A stretch of 64,000 nt of DNA from Thiosymbion sp942492625 (GTDB taxonomy: Bacteria > Pseudomonadota > Gammaproteobacteria > Chromatiales > Chromatiaceae): positions 1 through 64,000 of the forward strand of contig CALOFM010000012.1 in the NCBI GenBank assembly GCA_942492625.1, in the 5' to 3' direction. The position numbers and the translations under genes are program-made. Under the pieces are notes generated by a model that saw nothing but the letters and a program-made list of their open reading frames with translations, had not been told where the DNA came from and did not search any database. The number at the start of each line of letters is the position of its first letter. Positions within the stretch are counted from its first letter, which is position 1. Positions 1-8,865 of this stretch are shown piece after piece.

Positions 1-382
1 ATTAGCGCAGATTTTTCAATCAGTTGTTATCAGTCCTGACTTCACCTAGCGGGTGTGCCCAGCACGATCTTCAACCCTTTGATTATTTTGTTTTTAATCT
101 GCGTAAATCTGCGTCACCCCTGATGGAGCATAGCAATCGAACCCCAAATAGAAGGCATCTCTCACGAAAACGACCAGTCAATCACCATGGCGCTGGAGGC
201 TCTCGATACCGCCGTTATCGCGCTGTAACATTTCTTCTGCCATAGTGGGCGCGATCTGTTACCTGTGCTCGCGCGTATCGGCATCGAGTCCCCCGTTGAC
301 GGCGCTGGCCACCGACTTCCTGCTGTAATCGCCTGACGCGCACCGCAAACTCCTATTAAGCGGCGCGCCACCCCATCTGTTC
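1..382. other. Leading non-coding stretch
   Basis: No convincing gene is seen here on either strand. Short open frames exist, but they lack ribosome-binding sites and resemble no family I know. Around 96-120 there is a direct near-repeat (ATCTGCGTAAATCTGCGT). It could be part of a dispersed intergenic element, but one copy in this window does not show that. The stretch probably holds the promoter of the gene that starts near 428. Confidence 0.4.
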
Positions 383-427
383 GTGAAGAATCCAAAAAGA
401 GAGAATCAACCCGTGAAGAGACCATCC

Positions 428-2284
428 ATGCTGAAGAAACCGTCCATCGCCACCGGACTCAAGACCGCCTGCTCGGTGCTGAGCTTGAGCGCCTTTTTGG
501 CCGTTGGCGTCTCGCATGCGGCCGACCAAGGGGCGCGCCACCACGCCCAAGGCCAATACGACACAGTGACCGCCACCTATACGGTGGTTGCGGGCGACGA
601 TCTGATCGCCATCGGCGAGCGCTTCGAGATCCCCGTGGAGACGCTGAAGGCACTGAACAAGCTGACATCCGACGGGATCAAGGTCGGCGACAAGCTGGTG
701 GTCGCCACCGCCGACGCCCCGGAGGTTAGCTCGGAGGTCAGCGACAAGACGCTCCAATCCCTCTCGGCACCGGATTCCATCGAGACCCGCATCGGTACCC
801 TGGAGTTCAGCGACGGCGTGCCGAGCGCGGATACCGCCGAGAAGGTCTACGACACGCTCGACTTCACCCGCGCGCTCAACGTCTACAACAACAGCTTTCG
901 CGGCGCCTCGGCCCTGGGACTCGTCAAGGGTTTCCAGAGCATCGGCGCGGAGAGCGGCGACATCATCATCTTCGAGGAGCTGATGGATGCGAGCTCGCTG
1001 TTCCTGACAGGAAATGCCGACACCGTCTATTACCTCGGCTGGGTCGACCTCTCCAATGGACCGGTTGTGATCGAGCAGCCCACCGACGGGCTCGGCGCGA
1101 TCAACGACATGTGGTTTTCCTGGGTGACCGACGTGGGCAAGCCGGGGCCGGATCGCGGTCTGGGCGGCAAGTACCTGATCGTCGGCCCGGAGTATGACGG
1201 CCCGCTGCCCGAGGGCGGCTATTTCGTAGCCCATTCCAAGACCAATACGATCCTCTATGCCATGCGGGCCTTCATCAAGGACGGCAACGACCCCAAGCCC
1301 GCGGTCGACAACATCAAGCAGAACCTGAAGATCTATCCGTATGTCCCCGGCAGCTTCGGGACGCCCATCGCCGAGGCCCTCAAGGGCGAGGTCAAGCTGG
1401 CCGGCGAGCCGAAGATCCCCGAGATGAAGTTCATCAACGGCAGCGGCGTGGCGTTCAACACCATCCCGCCGAGCGATTACGGCTTCTTCGAGTGGATCAA
1501 CGAGAACGTCCAGAACGAGCCCGCCACCAGCTATGACGTGGAGCTTGCCGGCCAGCTTGCCGCGATCGGCATCGTGCATGGCAAGGAGTTCAAGCCGGAC
1601 GACCGGATGAAGAAGATCCTGACCGACGCCGCCGCAGTGGGCCAGGCCACAGGCCGGGCGCTGCAATGGCAGTTCGCCGATGCGCATCCTGACTGGGCCC
1701 ATTACGAGGGCTCGCAGTGGAGCTTGATGCTGTGGGAGGGCGGCGCGCTGTTCGAGACGCCCCCGCCGGCGTTCGAAGACGGGATGTTCAAGCCGCTGCC
1801 GCCCACCGGCGCGCGCACGCTCGACAGCCGCACGGCCTTCTACTACGCCTACACGCTCGACAGCCCGGCGATGATCATGCAGATCCCGGGCGTGGGCTCG
1901 CAGTACCTGATCGCCTTCCGGGACGCCAACGGCGATGTGTTCGACGGTGCCAAGACCTACAAGGTGACGCTGCCCAAGGACATTCCGGCCAAGGCGTTCT
2001 GGTCGTTCACGCTCTACGACAACCAGACCCGCTCGATGCTGCCGACGCCGCAAAAATACCCGCGCGCCGGCAGCCAGAGCTTCCCTTCGCCCGCGGCCGA
2101 GGCGGCCGAGGACGGCTCGACGACGGTCTATTTCGGTCCCGAGCAGCCGGACGGCGTCGCCCGCGGCAACTGGATCCAGACCGATCCGGAGAAGGGCTGG
2201 TTCAACATCCTGCGGCTCTACAGCCCGCTGCCGTCCTACTTCGACAAGAGCTGGCGGCCGAGCGAAGTCGAGCTGGTGAAGTGA
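428..2284 (+). CDS. Exported LysM - DUF1254/DUF1214 protein
   Basis: About 618 residues from ATG 428. GTG codons at 413 and 383 are in-frame alternatives, and the AAAGAGAG at about 396-403 would fit the 413 start. A signal peptide ends near the SHA-AD junction. A LysM-type repeat follows (about residues 48-94, containing TVVAGDDLIAIGERF), implying peptidoglycan binding. Next come a DUF1254 domain (about 135-282) and a DUF1214 domain (about 474-617, ending in GWFNILRLYSPLPSYFDKSW). DUF1254/DUF1214 proteins are widespread envelope proteins without a settled biochemical role. The LysM addition would anchor this copy to the wall. It is followed by two more envelope genes on the same strand. Confidence 0.85.
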   Translation: MLKKPSIATGLKTACSVLSLSAFLAVGVSHAADQGARHHAQGQYDTVTATYTVVAGDDLIAIGERFEIPVETLKALNKLTSDGIKVGDKLVVATADAPEVSSEVSDKTLQSLSAPDSIETRIGTLEFSDGVPSADTAEKVYDTLDFTRALNVYNNSFRGASALGLVKGFQSIGAESGDIIIFEELMDASSLFLTGNADTVYYLGWVDLSNGPVVIEQPTDGLGAINDMWFSWVTDVGKPGPDRGLGGKYLIVGPEYDGPLPEGGYFVAHSKTNTILYAMRAFIKDGNDPKPAVDNIKQNLKIYPYVPGSFGTPIAEALKGEVKLAGEPKIPEMKFINGSGVAFNTIPPSDYGFFEWINENVQNEPATSYDVELAGQLAAIGIVHGKEFKPDDRMKKILTDAAAVGQATGRALQWQFADAHPDWAHYEGSQWSLMLWEGGALFETPPPAFEDGMFKPLPPTGARTLDSRTAFYYAYTLDSPAMIMQIPGVGSQYLIAFRDANGDVFDGAKTYKVTLPKDIPAKAFWSFTLYDNQTRSMLPTPQKYPRAGSQSFPSPAAEAAEDGSTTVYFGPEQPDGVARGNWIQTDPEKGWFNILRLYSPLPSYFDKSWRPSEVELVK

Positions 2285-2424
2285 GCCCGGTCTTCCGACG
2301 TTGAAAAAGGCCGCCGTTGCGGTACGCCGAACAGGTTGGAGGGCAGGTTTCGGCGCCCGTTCGCCGGGAGCGGCTTGATTCAGACCGGTTTATCGACCAC
2401 CCGAATAGAATGAGGACGCAACGC

Positions 2425-3246
2425 ATGACGATAAGACTCGACGCACGATGGCTCGCAGGCGCTGTTCTCGCAATCACGTTGCCCGCATTCGCGCCGGCAA
2501 CGGCCAAGATGAGCGCCGAGGAGCTCGCAAAGCTCGCGCAGAATCCGGTGGGCAATCTGATCAGCGTGCCTTTTCAGAACAACACCAATCTCAACTTCGG
2601 TCCAGAGGAGGGCACGCAGAACATCCTGAATATCCAGCCGGTGATCCCGATCTCGGTCAACAAGGATTGGAACATCATCACGCGGACCATCGTGCCCGTA
2701 ATCTGGATGCCGTCGCTGGGACCTGACATCGGCAGCACCAATGGGGTCGGCGACACTGTATTTACGGCCTTCCTCTCGCCGGCCAACCCCGGAAAGTGGA
2801 TCTGGGGGGCAGGACCTGTTCTTCAGCTCCCGACCAACACGAGCGACGAGCTGGGCAACGGAAACTGGGGGCTCGGACCCTCCGCCGTCGTATTGCACCT
2901 CGATCATGGCGATCCCTGGGTGTACGGGGCCCTGATAAACAACGTCTGGTCACTGACCGGCAACAAGCAAGGCGGCTCCTACAACAACGGGCTGATCCAG
3001 CCCTTCCTCAATTACAACTTCAAAGGCGGCCTCTATTTGACCTCGGCCCCGATTCTCACCGTCGATTGGACCGCGGACAGCAACGATCGCTGGACCATTC
3101 CGATTGGCGGCGGCGTGGGCAAGATCTTTCACTTTGGCAAGCTGCCCGTGAATACGCAGCTATCGGGATACTACAACGTGGTCACCCCCGATAACGGCGC
3201 CGACTGGCAGATCCGCGCTCAGGTACAATTGATGTTCCCTAAATGA
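2425..3246 (+). CDS. Outer-membrane beta-barrel-like protein (neuromedin U-type annotation)
   Basis: 273 residues. ATG 2425 is preferred because GAGGA (2413-2417) sits 7 bases upstream and the protein then begins with a signal peptide (hydrophobic stretch LAGAVLAITLPAFAPA). The mature part has alternating aromatic/polar stretches typical of a porin-like barrel (for example WIWGAGPVLQLPT and GLIQPFLNYNF). It ends in a hydrophobic strand (AQVQLMFPK) rather than the classic terminal Phe. Databases often give this family the meaningless name neuromedin U, and its function is unknown. Location in the outer membrane is inferred from the pattern. It lies 140 bases after the LysM-DUF1254 gene. Confidence 0.75.
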   Translation: MTIRLDARWLAGAVLAITLPAFAPATAKMSAEELAKLAQNPVGNLISVPFQNNTNLNFGPEEGTQNILNIQPVIPISVNKDWNIITRTIVPVIWMPSLGPDIGSTNGVGDTVFTAFLSPANPGKWIWGAGPVLQLPTNTSDELGNGNWGLGPSAVVLHLDHGDPWVYGALINNVWSLTGNKQGGSYNNGLIQPFLNYNFKGGLYLTSAPILTVDWTADSNDRWTIPIGGGVGKIFHFGKLPVNTQLSGYYNVVTPDNGADWQIRAQVQLMFPK

Positions 3247-3310
3247 TCCCGCCTCAGACGCCTAACCGGCCCAAGGGGTCCCGTCCCAATCCATGTCCAG
3301 AAGAGAATCG

Positions 3311-4066
3311 ATGAAGCTTTATCAGACCTTTTTTACCGCGTTCGCCCTCTCCGCTGCCATGCTGCTAGGCGGCTGCGCTACCCCCGGCGGCAGCGGCACC
3401 GACGCGACGCCGGCTTACGCCGACTACCTGAGCCATCCCGATCGCCTTGAGCCCGTGGCCGAGGGTGACAGCGCGCTGATCTGGATCGACCCCAACGTCG
3501 ATTTCGCCAAGTACGACAAGTTCCTGATCGAACGTATCCAGGTCCATTTGGCGGACGACGCCACTTACAAGGCGGTCGATCCCACGGCTCTCAAGCAGAT
3601 GACGGACTATTTCTACAATGCGATCGTCAAGGCCCTCGGTTCCCCGTACAAGGTCGTCTCGAAAACCGGCCCTGGAGTGCTGCGAGTGCGCATCGCCATC
3701 ACCAATCTCGTCCCCACCAAGCCCGAATACAGCGTCGCGGCGCTCGTGATTCCCTACGCCACGGTAGTGGACCTCGCCTCGGGTCCGGCGAGCGGCGGAC
3801 CGTCTGGATCCACAGCCTATCTCGGGCGGACCGGGATCGCCGGGTCCCTTATCGAATCCCAGACCAACCGGGTAGTCGCCGAGTACGCGGACAACGAGAT
3901 CGGACGCAAATACGTGGTCGACACCAGCGAAGGCGTGACCGGCGCCGTCACAACGGGGGTGGACGGTTACATCAAGTCATACTCCACCTGGGGTTACGCT
4001 AAGCAGGCCTTCGACGGCTGGGCGGCCGACCTGCGCAAGTGGCTCAACAAAGTCCACGGGCGCTGA
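3311..4066 (+). CDS. DUF3313-type lipoprotein
   Basis: 251 residues from ATG 3311, preceded by AGAAGAGA (3299-3306). An upstream in-frame ATG at 3293 has no such site. The lipobox LLGGC ends a short hydrophobic signal, so the protein is probably an acylated envelope lipoprotein. The body fits DUF3313: it has the WIDPNVDFAKYDKFLIERIQV segment near the mature N-terminus, a central VRIAITNLVPTKPEYSVAA segment, and a C-terminal WGYAKQAFDGWAADLRKWL helix. The role is unknown. It sits between other envelope genes on the same strand and may be co-expressed with them. Confidence 0.75.
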   Translation: MKLYQTFFTAFALSAAMLLGGCATPGGSGTDATPAYADYLSHPDRLEPVAEGDSALIWIDPNVDFAKYDKFLIERIQVHLADDATYKAVDPTALKQMTDYFYNAIVKALGSPYKVVSKTGPGVLRVRIAITNLVPTKPEYSVAALVIPYATVVDLASGPASGGPSGSTAYLGRTGIAGSLIESQTNRVVAEYADNEIGRKYVVDTSEGVTGAVTTGVDGYIKSYSTWGYAKQAFDGWAADLRKWLNKVHGR

Positions 4067-4175
4067 GCCGGCGGCTCCAACATGGCGGCGGCCGCATGGC
4101 GACTCCCCATTCCTGCAGCATTGCACGGAAGAACCGCGAAAGCGGAGTCAGCGGCTGAAATTCGGGGGAGGAACA

Positions 4176-5597
4176 ATGCGCGCTTATCGATTGATTGTGT
4201 GTTTGCTTGCAGCCTTGGCACTCGTCGGTTGTGCCAGCCGGCCGATCAACGAGCCGATTTCCCGGGTCGACCCACAGGCGGGCTACCGCCCGTATCTCCT
4301 GATCCCGAAGCGCCAGAACAACGACCCCCATACCCTTTTCGTGCTCTCGTTCTCCGGCGGCGGAACGCGAGCCGCGGCCTTCTCTTACGGCGTATTGGAG
4401 GAGCTGCGCCGCACGAACGTCGTTGTGAACGGCCAGCGCCGCCGGCTGATCGACGAGGTCGACATCATCACGGGCGTTTCCGGGGGCAGCTTCACCGCGC
4501 TCTCGTACGCCCTCTACGGGGAGCGGCTGTTCTCCGAGTACGAGCGGCGGTTTCTCACGCGCAACGTCGAGGGTACCCTTATCGCCCGTGCCCTCAATCC
4601 GCTCTACTGGCCCAAATACGTAGGCGGCAGCGCGGGGCGCTCTGAGCTCGCCGCGGAGTATTACGACGAGATCCTGTTCGAAGGCGCGACCTTCGCCGAC
4701 CTGCTCGATAAGCCCGGGCCGGTCGCGATCGCCACCGGGACCGACCTCTCCACCGGATCGCGTCTCGCGTTCTTTCAGAACGACTTCGACCTGCTGTGCT
4801 CGGATCTGAGCAAGGTGCGCCTATCTCGTGCGGCTGCCACATCGTCCGCGGTCCCGGTTGTGCTGTCGCCGGTGACCTTGAACAACTACGGCGGCAACTG
4901 CGGCTATCGGTATCCGGCTTGGGTGCGAGACGTTGCCGATCCCGAGACCCGAGCGCGACCTTCCGGGCGCGCGTATCAGCGTTACCGCGAGATGGAGAGC
5001 TTCCAGAACAGCAAGGACCGCCCTTACATCCACCTCGTCGACGGCGGCGTTGCGGACAACATCGGGGTGCGTGGTGTGTTGGAGACCCTTCAGGAGTTGG
5101 CGATAAGTGCGGCTTTCCAACGAGAGGTCGGGTTCGGTGTCGTTCATCGGGTGGTACTGATCATCGTCAACTCCCACTCGTCGCCCGGCACCGATTGGGA
5201 CCGCCGCGAATCGCCCCCCGGATTCGCCGCTCAGCTGATGCAGTCCGCCGGCGTACCGATCGATCGCTACTCGTTCGAGACGATCGAAACCATGAAGGAT
5301 ATCGCCGAAATCTGGATGTGGCGGCGCGAGCTGCTGGTGGACCGCGCGCGCCTCGCTGGCGCGACCAAGGCACAGGCAGAAGCCAGTGTGCCCAGGATCG
5401 ACCTGAATGTGCTGGACGTGAGCTTCGATGCCATCCCCGACCCGGAGGAGCGCGCCTATTTCATGAACCTTCCCACGTCCTTCGCGCTGCCGGACGAGGC
5501 GGTCGACCGGTTGCGCGATGTCGCCGGTCGCCTGCTTCGCCAATCGGCGGAATACGAGCTGGTCTTGCGCGATCTCGGCGGTAGGCCGGATAAGTAG
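4176..5597 (+). CDS. Patatin-like phospholipase lipoprotein
   Basis: 473 residues with a strong GGGGGAGGA site just upstream. The lipobox LVGC (around residue 19) marks it as a lipoprotein. The patatin fold is visible from three motifs: the oxyanion-hole motif SGGGTRAAAFSYG (near residue 58), the nucleophile elbow GVSGGSF (near 102, Ser in GxSxG) and the catalytic Asp in DGGVADNIG (near 289). A Ser-Asp dyad lipase acting on phospholipids or other acyl lipids in the envelope is expected. It lies 100 bases upstream of srfA on the same strand, so co-transcription is possible but unproven. Confidence 0.88.
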   Translation: MRAYRLIVCLLAALALVGCASRPINEPISRVDPQAGYRPYLLIPKRQNNDPHTLFVLSFSGGGTRAAAFSYGVLEELRRTNVVVNGQRRRLIDEVDIITGVSGGSFTALSYALYGERLFSEYERRFLTRNVEGTLIARALNPLYWPKYVGGSAGRSELAAEYYDEILFEGATFADLLDKPGPVAIATGTDLSTGSRLAFFQNDFDLLCSDLSKVRLSRAAATSSAVPVVLSPVTLNNYGGNCGYRYPAWVRDVADPETRARPSGRAYQRYREMESFQNSKDRPYIHLVDGGVADNIGVRGVLETLQELAISAAFQREVGFGVVHRVVLIIVNSHSSPGTDWDRRESPPGFAAQLMQSAGVPIDRYSFETIETMKDIAEIWMWRRELLVDRARLAGATKAQAEASVPRIDLNVLDVSFDAIPDPEERAYFMNLPTSFALPDEAVDRLRDVAGRLLRQSAEYELVLRDLGGRPDK

Positions 5598-5697
5598 CCT
5601 TGCAGGGCCGGTCTATGAGCCGTTATCAATGGTAGGGTAACCTTGTCATTCGGCTAAATGTTTCGCACTCGCTCACATTCGAGACAAAACGCAGCAC

Positions 5698-7371
5698 ATG
5701 ACCGGAGCACTCCTTCGAACCGGAAATCTAAAGGCCTTCGAGCCCCTCGGCGCCTTGGGAAACCCGGTCTATCTCGCCGCAGCCCAGCTGCGCGCGGCCA
5801 TCGGCAGGCGCCTGGGAGAGGACGCGGCTGCCGCGCTGGCCATCCCCCACCGGAATCAGGACGGAGATACCATCGACTGGTACGCGCCCGGACCGGGCCC
5901 CGTGGTGCCCTGGAGCGCGGCAACGCCCGAGGAGCGGACGCAGGCCAAGGAGCAATTGCTCGGGATACGGGACCGGATCGAGGAGCTCGGCCGGGCGATG
6001 CAGTCCGAGGAAGCGGGCGAGCGCCAAGTCTTCGGGCGCCTGCTGGAGCAGGTGACCAGCTTCCCGGACGACGGCCACGTCTATTTGGTGCACGGCCGCC
6101 CGGTGATTACCTTCTGGGGCTTCCGGCACCAGAGCGCACCGGTTGGCAGCAGCCCCCTGCTGAACCTGGATGTGGAGCCGCGGCAGGCCCCGCTGGCGGG
6201 TATCCGCCGTAGCCTCTCCTGGTGGTGGCTGTTGCCCCTGCTGCTTCTGCTGGCCCTCCTGCTGATCTGGCTTTTGCGTGGCGGCGAGGAGCCTCCTGTC
6301 CAACGCCGGCAAGAAGCCGTCGAGGCGGCCGGGAAGCAAGAATCGGAAGCTCCCGCGGAAAAATCGGCCCCGACCGAAGAGCCGCCCCCGACCGAAGAAC
6401 CGGCACCGGAGGAGATTGAGCAACACGAGCCCGTCAGCGACCCGGAAAGGCGCGATCTAGTCATCCGTGGCGGCGAGACCCGAGTCTTGGAGCGGGATGG
6501 AATCACCACCGATCAAACCAGGGCGACCGAGGGGGCCGTTGCAGTCGATCCAGCCACCGGAGAGCTGCTTGAAAAATCGGAGACCGACGTCGAGGCCCCG
6601 GGTCTCACACAAGTACAGGAAGGAGCGCTGGAAGCGCCCTCTGAAGTGCAGGAGGATGTGCTTGGGGAAGCACCCGGCGAGGAGATTCCCTTCGGCGAGG
6701 AATCAGTCGAGCAACCGCTGCCGGAAGAAGAGTCCGAAGATGTTTCCGAGCTCGCGCAGCCGTACGAAGCGCCGGATGCCACAGAAGGCTCCGTGGATGA
6801 ACCTCTACCGGAGCAGGCACCGGAAACCGAAGCCCCCGAGCCGTCTGGCCCGGAGCCAGCGCAGGAGCCTCCCCCTTCCGAGCAGGGACCGGGCGACCAG
6901 GAGCCGCAACCGCGGGACCAGCCGGCGGACGGGGTTCCACCCGACGAGGGAGACAAGCCCGACCCCGCAAATTCGGGACAGGACGAAGCCGCACCGGCGC
7001 TCAAGCTCCCTCCGGGATCGATCCGCACAGGCTCTACCCAGTTCCTCAACGGCGGCTGGCGCACCTCCGGCTCCCTGCAGGACCCCAGAACCGCGCTGCC
7101 GGTCGACATGGAGTACCGGCTACAGGACGGCACCGGCGAACTGAAGCTGCGACGTAGCGACGGCAGTATCTGCAGCGGCGAGGTCAAGGCGGTCATCGAG
7201 GACGGCAAGCTGGTGGTTCACAACGCCAGGGACATAAAATGCCCTGACGGCACCAACTTCGGCCGTCCGCGCCTGGAGTGTATTCCGGGCAAGGATGGGC
7301 GCGCCGACTGCTCAGGCCGTTACGAGACAGGCGAGGTCTTTTCGATCGATATCAAGAAGTCCGAGCAGTGA
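5698..7371 (+). CDS. srfA: SrfA family protein
   Basis: 557 residues. The N-terminal domain (1 to about 165) carries the SrfA signature around DTIDWYAPGPGPVVPW. A single transmembrane segment follows (about 174-195, rich in W and L). Residues about 200-430 are acidic, proline- and glutamate-rich and probably disordered. The C-terminal domain (about 440-557) includes the conserved pattern FLNGGWRTSG, then a CS-CPDG-LECIPG-CSG cysteine series typical of the family. SrfA is the membrane partner in the SrfABC set, known from Salmonella as SsrB-regulated genes and reported as a toxin-like tripartite unit in Xenorhabdus (from memory). Here srfB and srfC lie about 18 kb further on rather than adjacent. 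Confidence 0.82.
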   Translation: MTGALLRTGNLKAFEPLGALGNPVYLAAAQLRAAIGRRLGEDAAAALAIPHRNQDGDTIDWYAPGPGPVVPWSAATPEERTQAKEQLLGIRDRIEELGRAMQSEEAGERQVFGRLLEQVTSFPDDGHVYLVHGRPVITFWGFRHQSAPVGSSPLLNLDVEPRQAPLAGIRRSLSWWWLLPLLLLLALLLIWLLRGGEEPPVQRRQEAVEAAGKQESEAPAEKSAPTEEPPPTEEPAPEEIEQHEPVSDPERRDLVIRGGETRVLERDGITTDQTRATEGAVAVDPATGELLEKSETDVEAPGLTQVQEGALEAPSEVQEDVLGEAPGEEIPFGEESVEQPLPEEESEDVSELAQPYEAPDATEGSVDEPLPEQAPETEAPEPSGPEPAQEPPPSEQGPGDQEPQPRDQPADGVPPDEGDKPDPANSGQDEAAPALKLPPGSIRTGSTQFLNGGWRTSGSLQDPRTALPVDMEYRLQDGTGELKLRRSDGSICSGEVKAVIEDGKLVVHNARDIKCPDGTNFGRPRLECIPGKDGRADCSGRYETGEVFSIDIKKSEQ

Positions 7372-7400
7372 GCCAACGCCTAACCGTCTGTCCATCGTGA

Positions 7401-7898
7401 ATGGATGAGAAACAGCAAGTGCCGATACAAAACGAACTGATCACCTTGGGATGGCGGGAATGGATTTCGCTGCCGGAGCTCGGCATTAAGCGCATAAAGG
7501 CCAAGGTGGACACTGGGGCGAAGACTTCATGTCTGCACGCGTTTTTCGTCGAGACTTATCAGGACAAGGGTTCCAGCCGGGTGCGATTCGGCGTCCATCC
7601 GCGCCGAAACGACACCCAGAGTGTCGTGATCTGCGAAGCCGATCTGATCGACCGGCGAATCGTTTCGGATTCCGGCGGCCATCGCGAACGACGGTACGTG
7701 ATAGCAACGACAGTCGTCCTGGGAGATCGGACCCGACGCATCGAGTTTACTTTGACGAATCGGGACAGCATGCGGTTTCGCATCCTGCTTGGGCGCTCCG
7801 CTCTCGCCGGTATCTACCATGTCGATCCGTCCGCCTCCTATCGCGCGGGAAAACCGCGGATAGAAACACCCACCTCGCCGGGCCATGAGAATATGTGA
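7401..7898 (+). CDS. Retropepsin-like aspartic protease (RimB/Zn_protease family)
   Basis: 165 residues. The KAKVDTGAKTSCLHA segment contains the D37-T38-G39 triad of retropepsin-like aspartic proteases. The family was long annotated as ATP-dependent zinc protease (PF05618), but its catalytic motif is that of an aspartyl protease. The C-terminal half holds the conserved TLTNRDSMRFRILLGRSAL segment. It begins 29 bases after srfA and sits 58 bases before rimK. The protease-rimK-AstE-like arrangement is widely conserved in Gammaproteobacteria and suggests a role in processing glutamylated or otherwise modified peptides. The substrate is unknown. Confidence 0.85.
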   Translation: MDEKQQVPIQNELITLGWREWISLPELGIKRIKAKVDTGAKTSCLHAFFVETYQDKGSSRVRFGVHPRRNDTQSVVICEADLIDRRIVSDSGGHRERRYVIATTVVLGDRTRRIEFTLTNRDSMRFRILLGRSALAGIYHVDPSASYRAGKPRIETPTSPGHENM

Positions 7899-7956
7899 CG
7901 ATGTCCGCGTGGCGAACCTCTAACCATCAAGCTCTAGTAACCAGAAGAATTCACCT

Positions 7957-8862
7957 ATGAAAATCGCGATCCTATCCAGAAACCCCAAGCTGTACTCCAC
8001 ACGACGCCTGGTCGAAGCCGCCCAGGGGCGCGGCCACGAGGTCAGGGTGCTCGACGTGCTGCGCTGTTACATGAACATCACGTCCATGCGGCCAGAGATC
8101 CACTACAAGGGCGAGAAGCTGGATTCGTTCGACGCGGTGATCCCCCGCATCGGCGCCTCGGTCACCTTCTACGGCACCGCCGTGCTGCGTCAATTCGAGA
8201 TGATGGGTGTCTATCCGCTCAACGAGTCCGTGGCCATCACTCGTTCCCGGGACAAGCTGCGCTCCCTGCAGTTGCTTTCGCGCAAGGGCATCGGGCTGCC
8301 GGTAACGGGGTTCGCCCACAAGCCGGACGACATCCAAGACCTTATCAAGATGGTCGGCGGCGCCCCGGCCGTGATCAAGCTCCTGGAAGGTACCCAGGGC
8401 ATCGGCGTGGTGCTGGCGGAGACGCACAAGGCCGCAGAGAGCGTCATCGAGGCGTTTATGGGGCTGCGCGCCAATATTCTGGTCCAAGAGTTCATCAAGG
8501 AGGCGGGCGGCGCGGATCTGCGCTGTTTCGTGATCGGGGAAAAGGTGGTGGCGGCCATGAAACGCCAGGGAAAGGAGGGCGAGTTCCGTTCGAACCTGCA
8601 CCGGGGAGGAACCGCGAGCGTGGTCCGGATGACGCCCGAGGAGCGATCCACCGCTGTTCGAGCGGCAAGAACCATGGGGCTCAACGTGTCCGGTGTGGAC
8701 CTGCTGCGCTCAAATCACGGCCCGGTGGTCATGGAGGTCAACTCCTCTCCCGGCTTGGAGGGGATCGAGGGCTCGACGGGCAAGGACGTTGCGGCATTGA
8801 TGATTCAGTTCATCGAGAAAAACGGCGCCTCCGGCAGGACGGGTACCCGCGGCCGAGGGTAA
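7957..8862 (+). CDS. rimK: RimK, ATP-grasp L-glutamate ligase
   Basis: 301 residues, the usual length of RimK. It begins with the typical MKIAILSRNPKLYSTRRLVEA. The ATP-grasp fold is visible with the Lys/Glu-rich nucleotide-binding part (VIKLLEGTQGIGVVLAE) and the metal-binding part VVMEVNSSPGLEGIEG near the C-terminus. RimK adds glutamates to the C-terminus of ribosomal protein S6 and can make poly-alpha-glutamate. It is followed after 3 bases by an AstE/aspartoacylase-like hydrolase and preceded by a retropepsin-like protease, so ligation and removal activities may be encoded side by side. Confidence 0.95.
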   Translation: MKIAILSRNPKLYSTRRLVEAAQGRGHEVRVLDVLRCYMNITSMRPEIHYKGEKLDSFDAVIPRIGASVTFYGTAVLRQFEMMGVYPLNESVAITRSRDKLRSLQLLSRKGIGLPVTGFAHKPDDIQDLIKMVGGAPAVIKLLEGTQGIGVVLAETHKAAESVIEAFMGLRANILVQEFIKEAGGADLRCFVIGEKVVAAMKRQGKEGEFRSNLHRGGTASVVRMTPEERSTAVRAARTMGLNVSGVDLLRSNHGPVVMEVNSSPGLEGIEGSTGKDVAALMIQFIEKNGASGRTGTRGRG

Positions 8863-8865
8863 TCC

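Noticed and set aside
356..2053. Minus-strand frame of 565 codons opposite the LysM-DUF1254 gene
   Set aside because: It is antisense to a gene with a clear signal peptide, domains and good codon use, and shows no recognisable domains itself.
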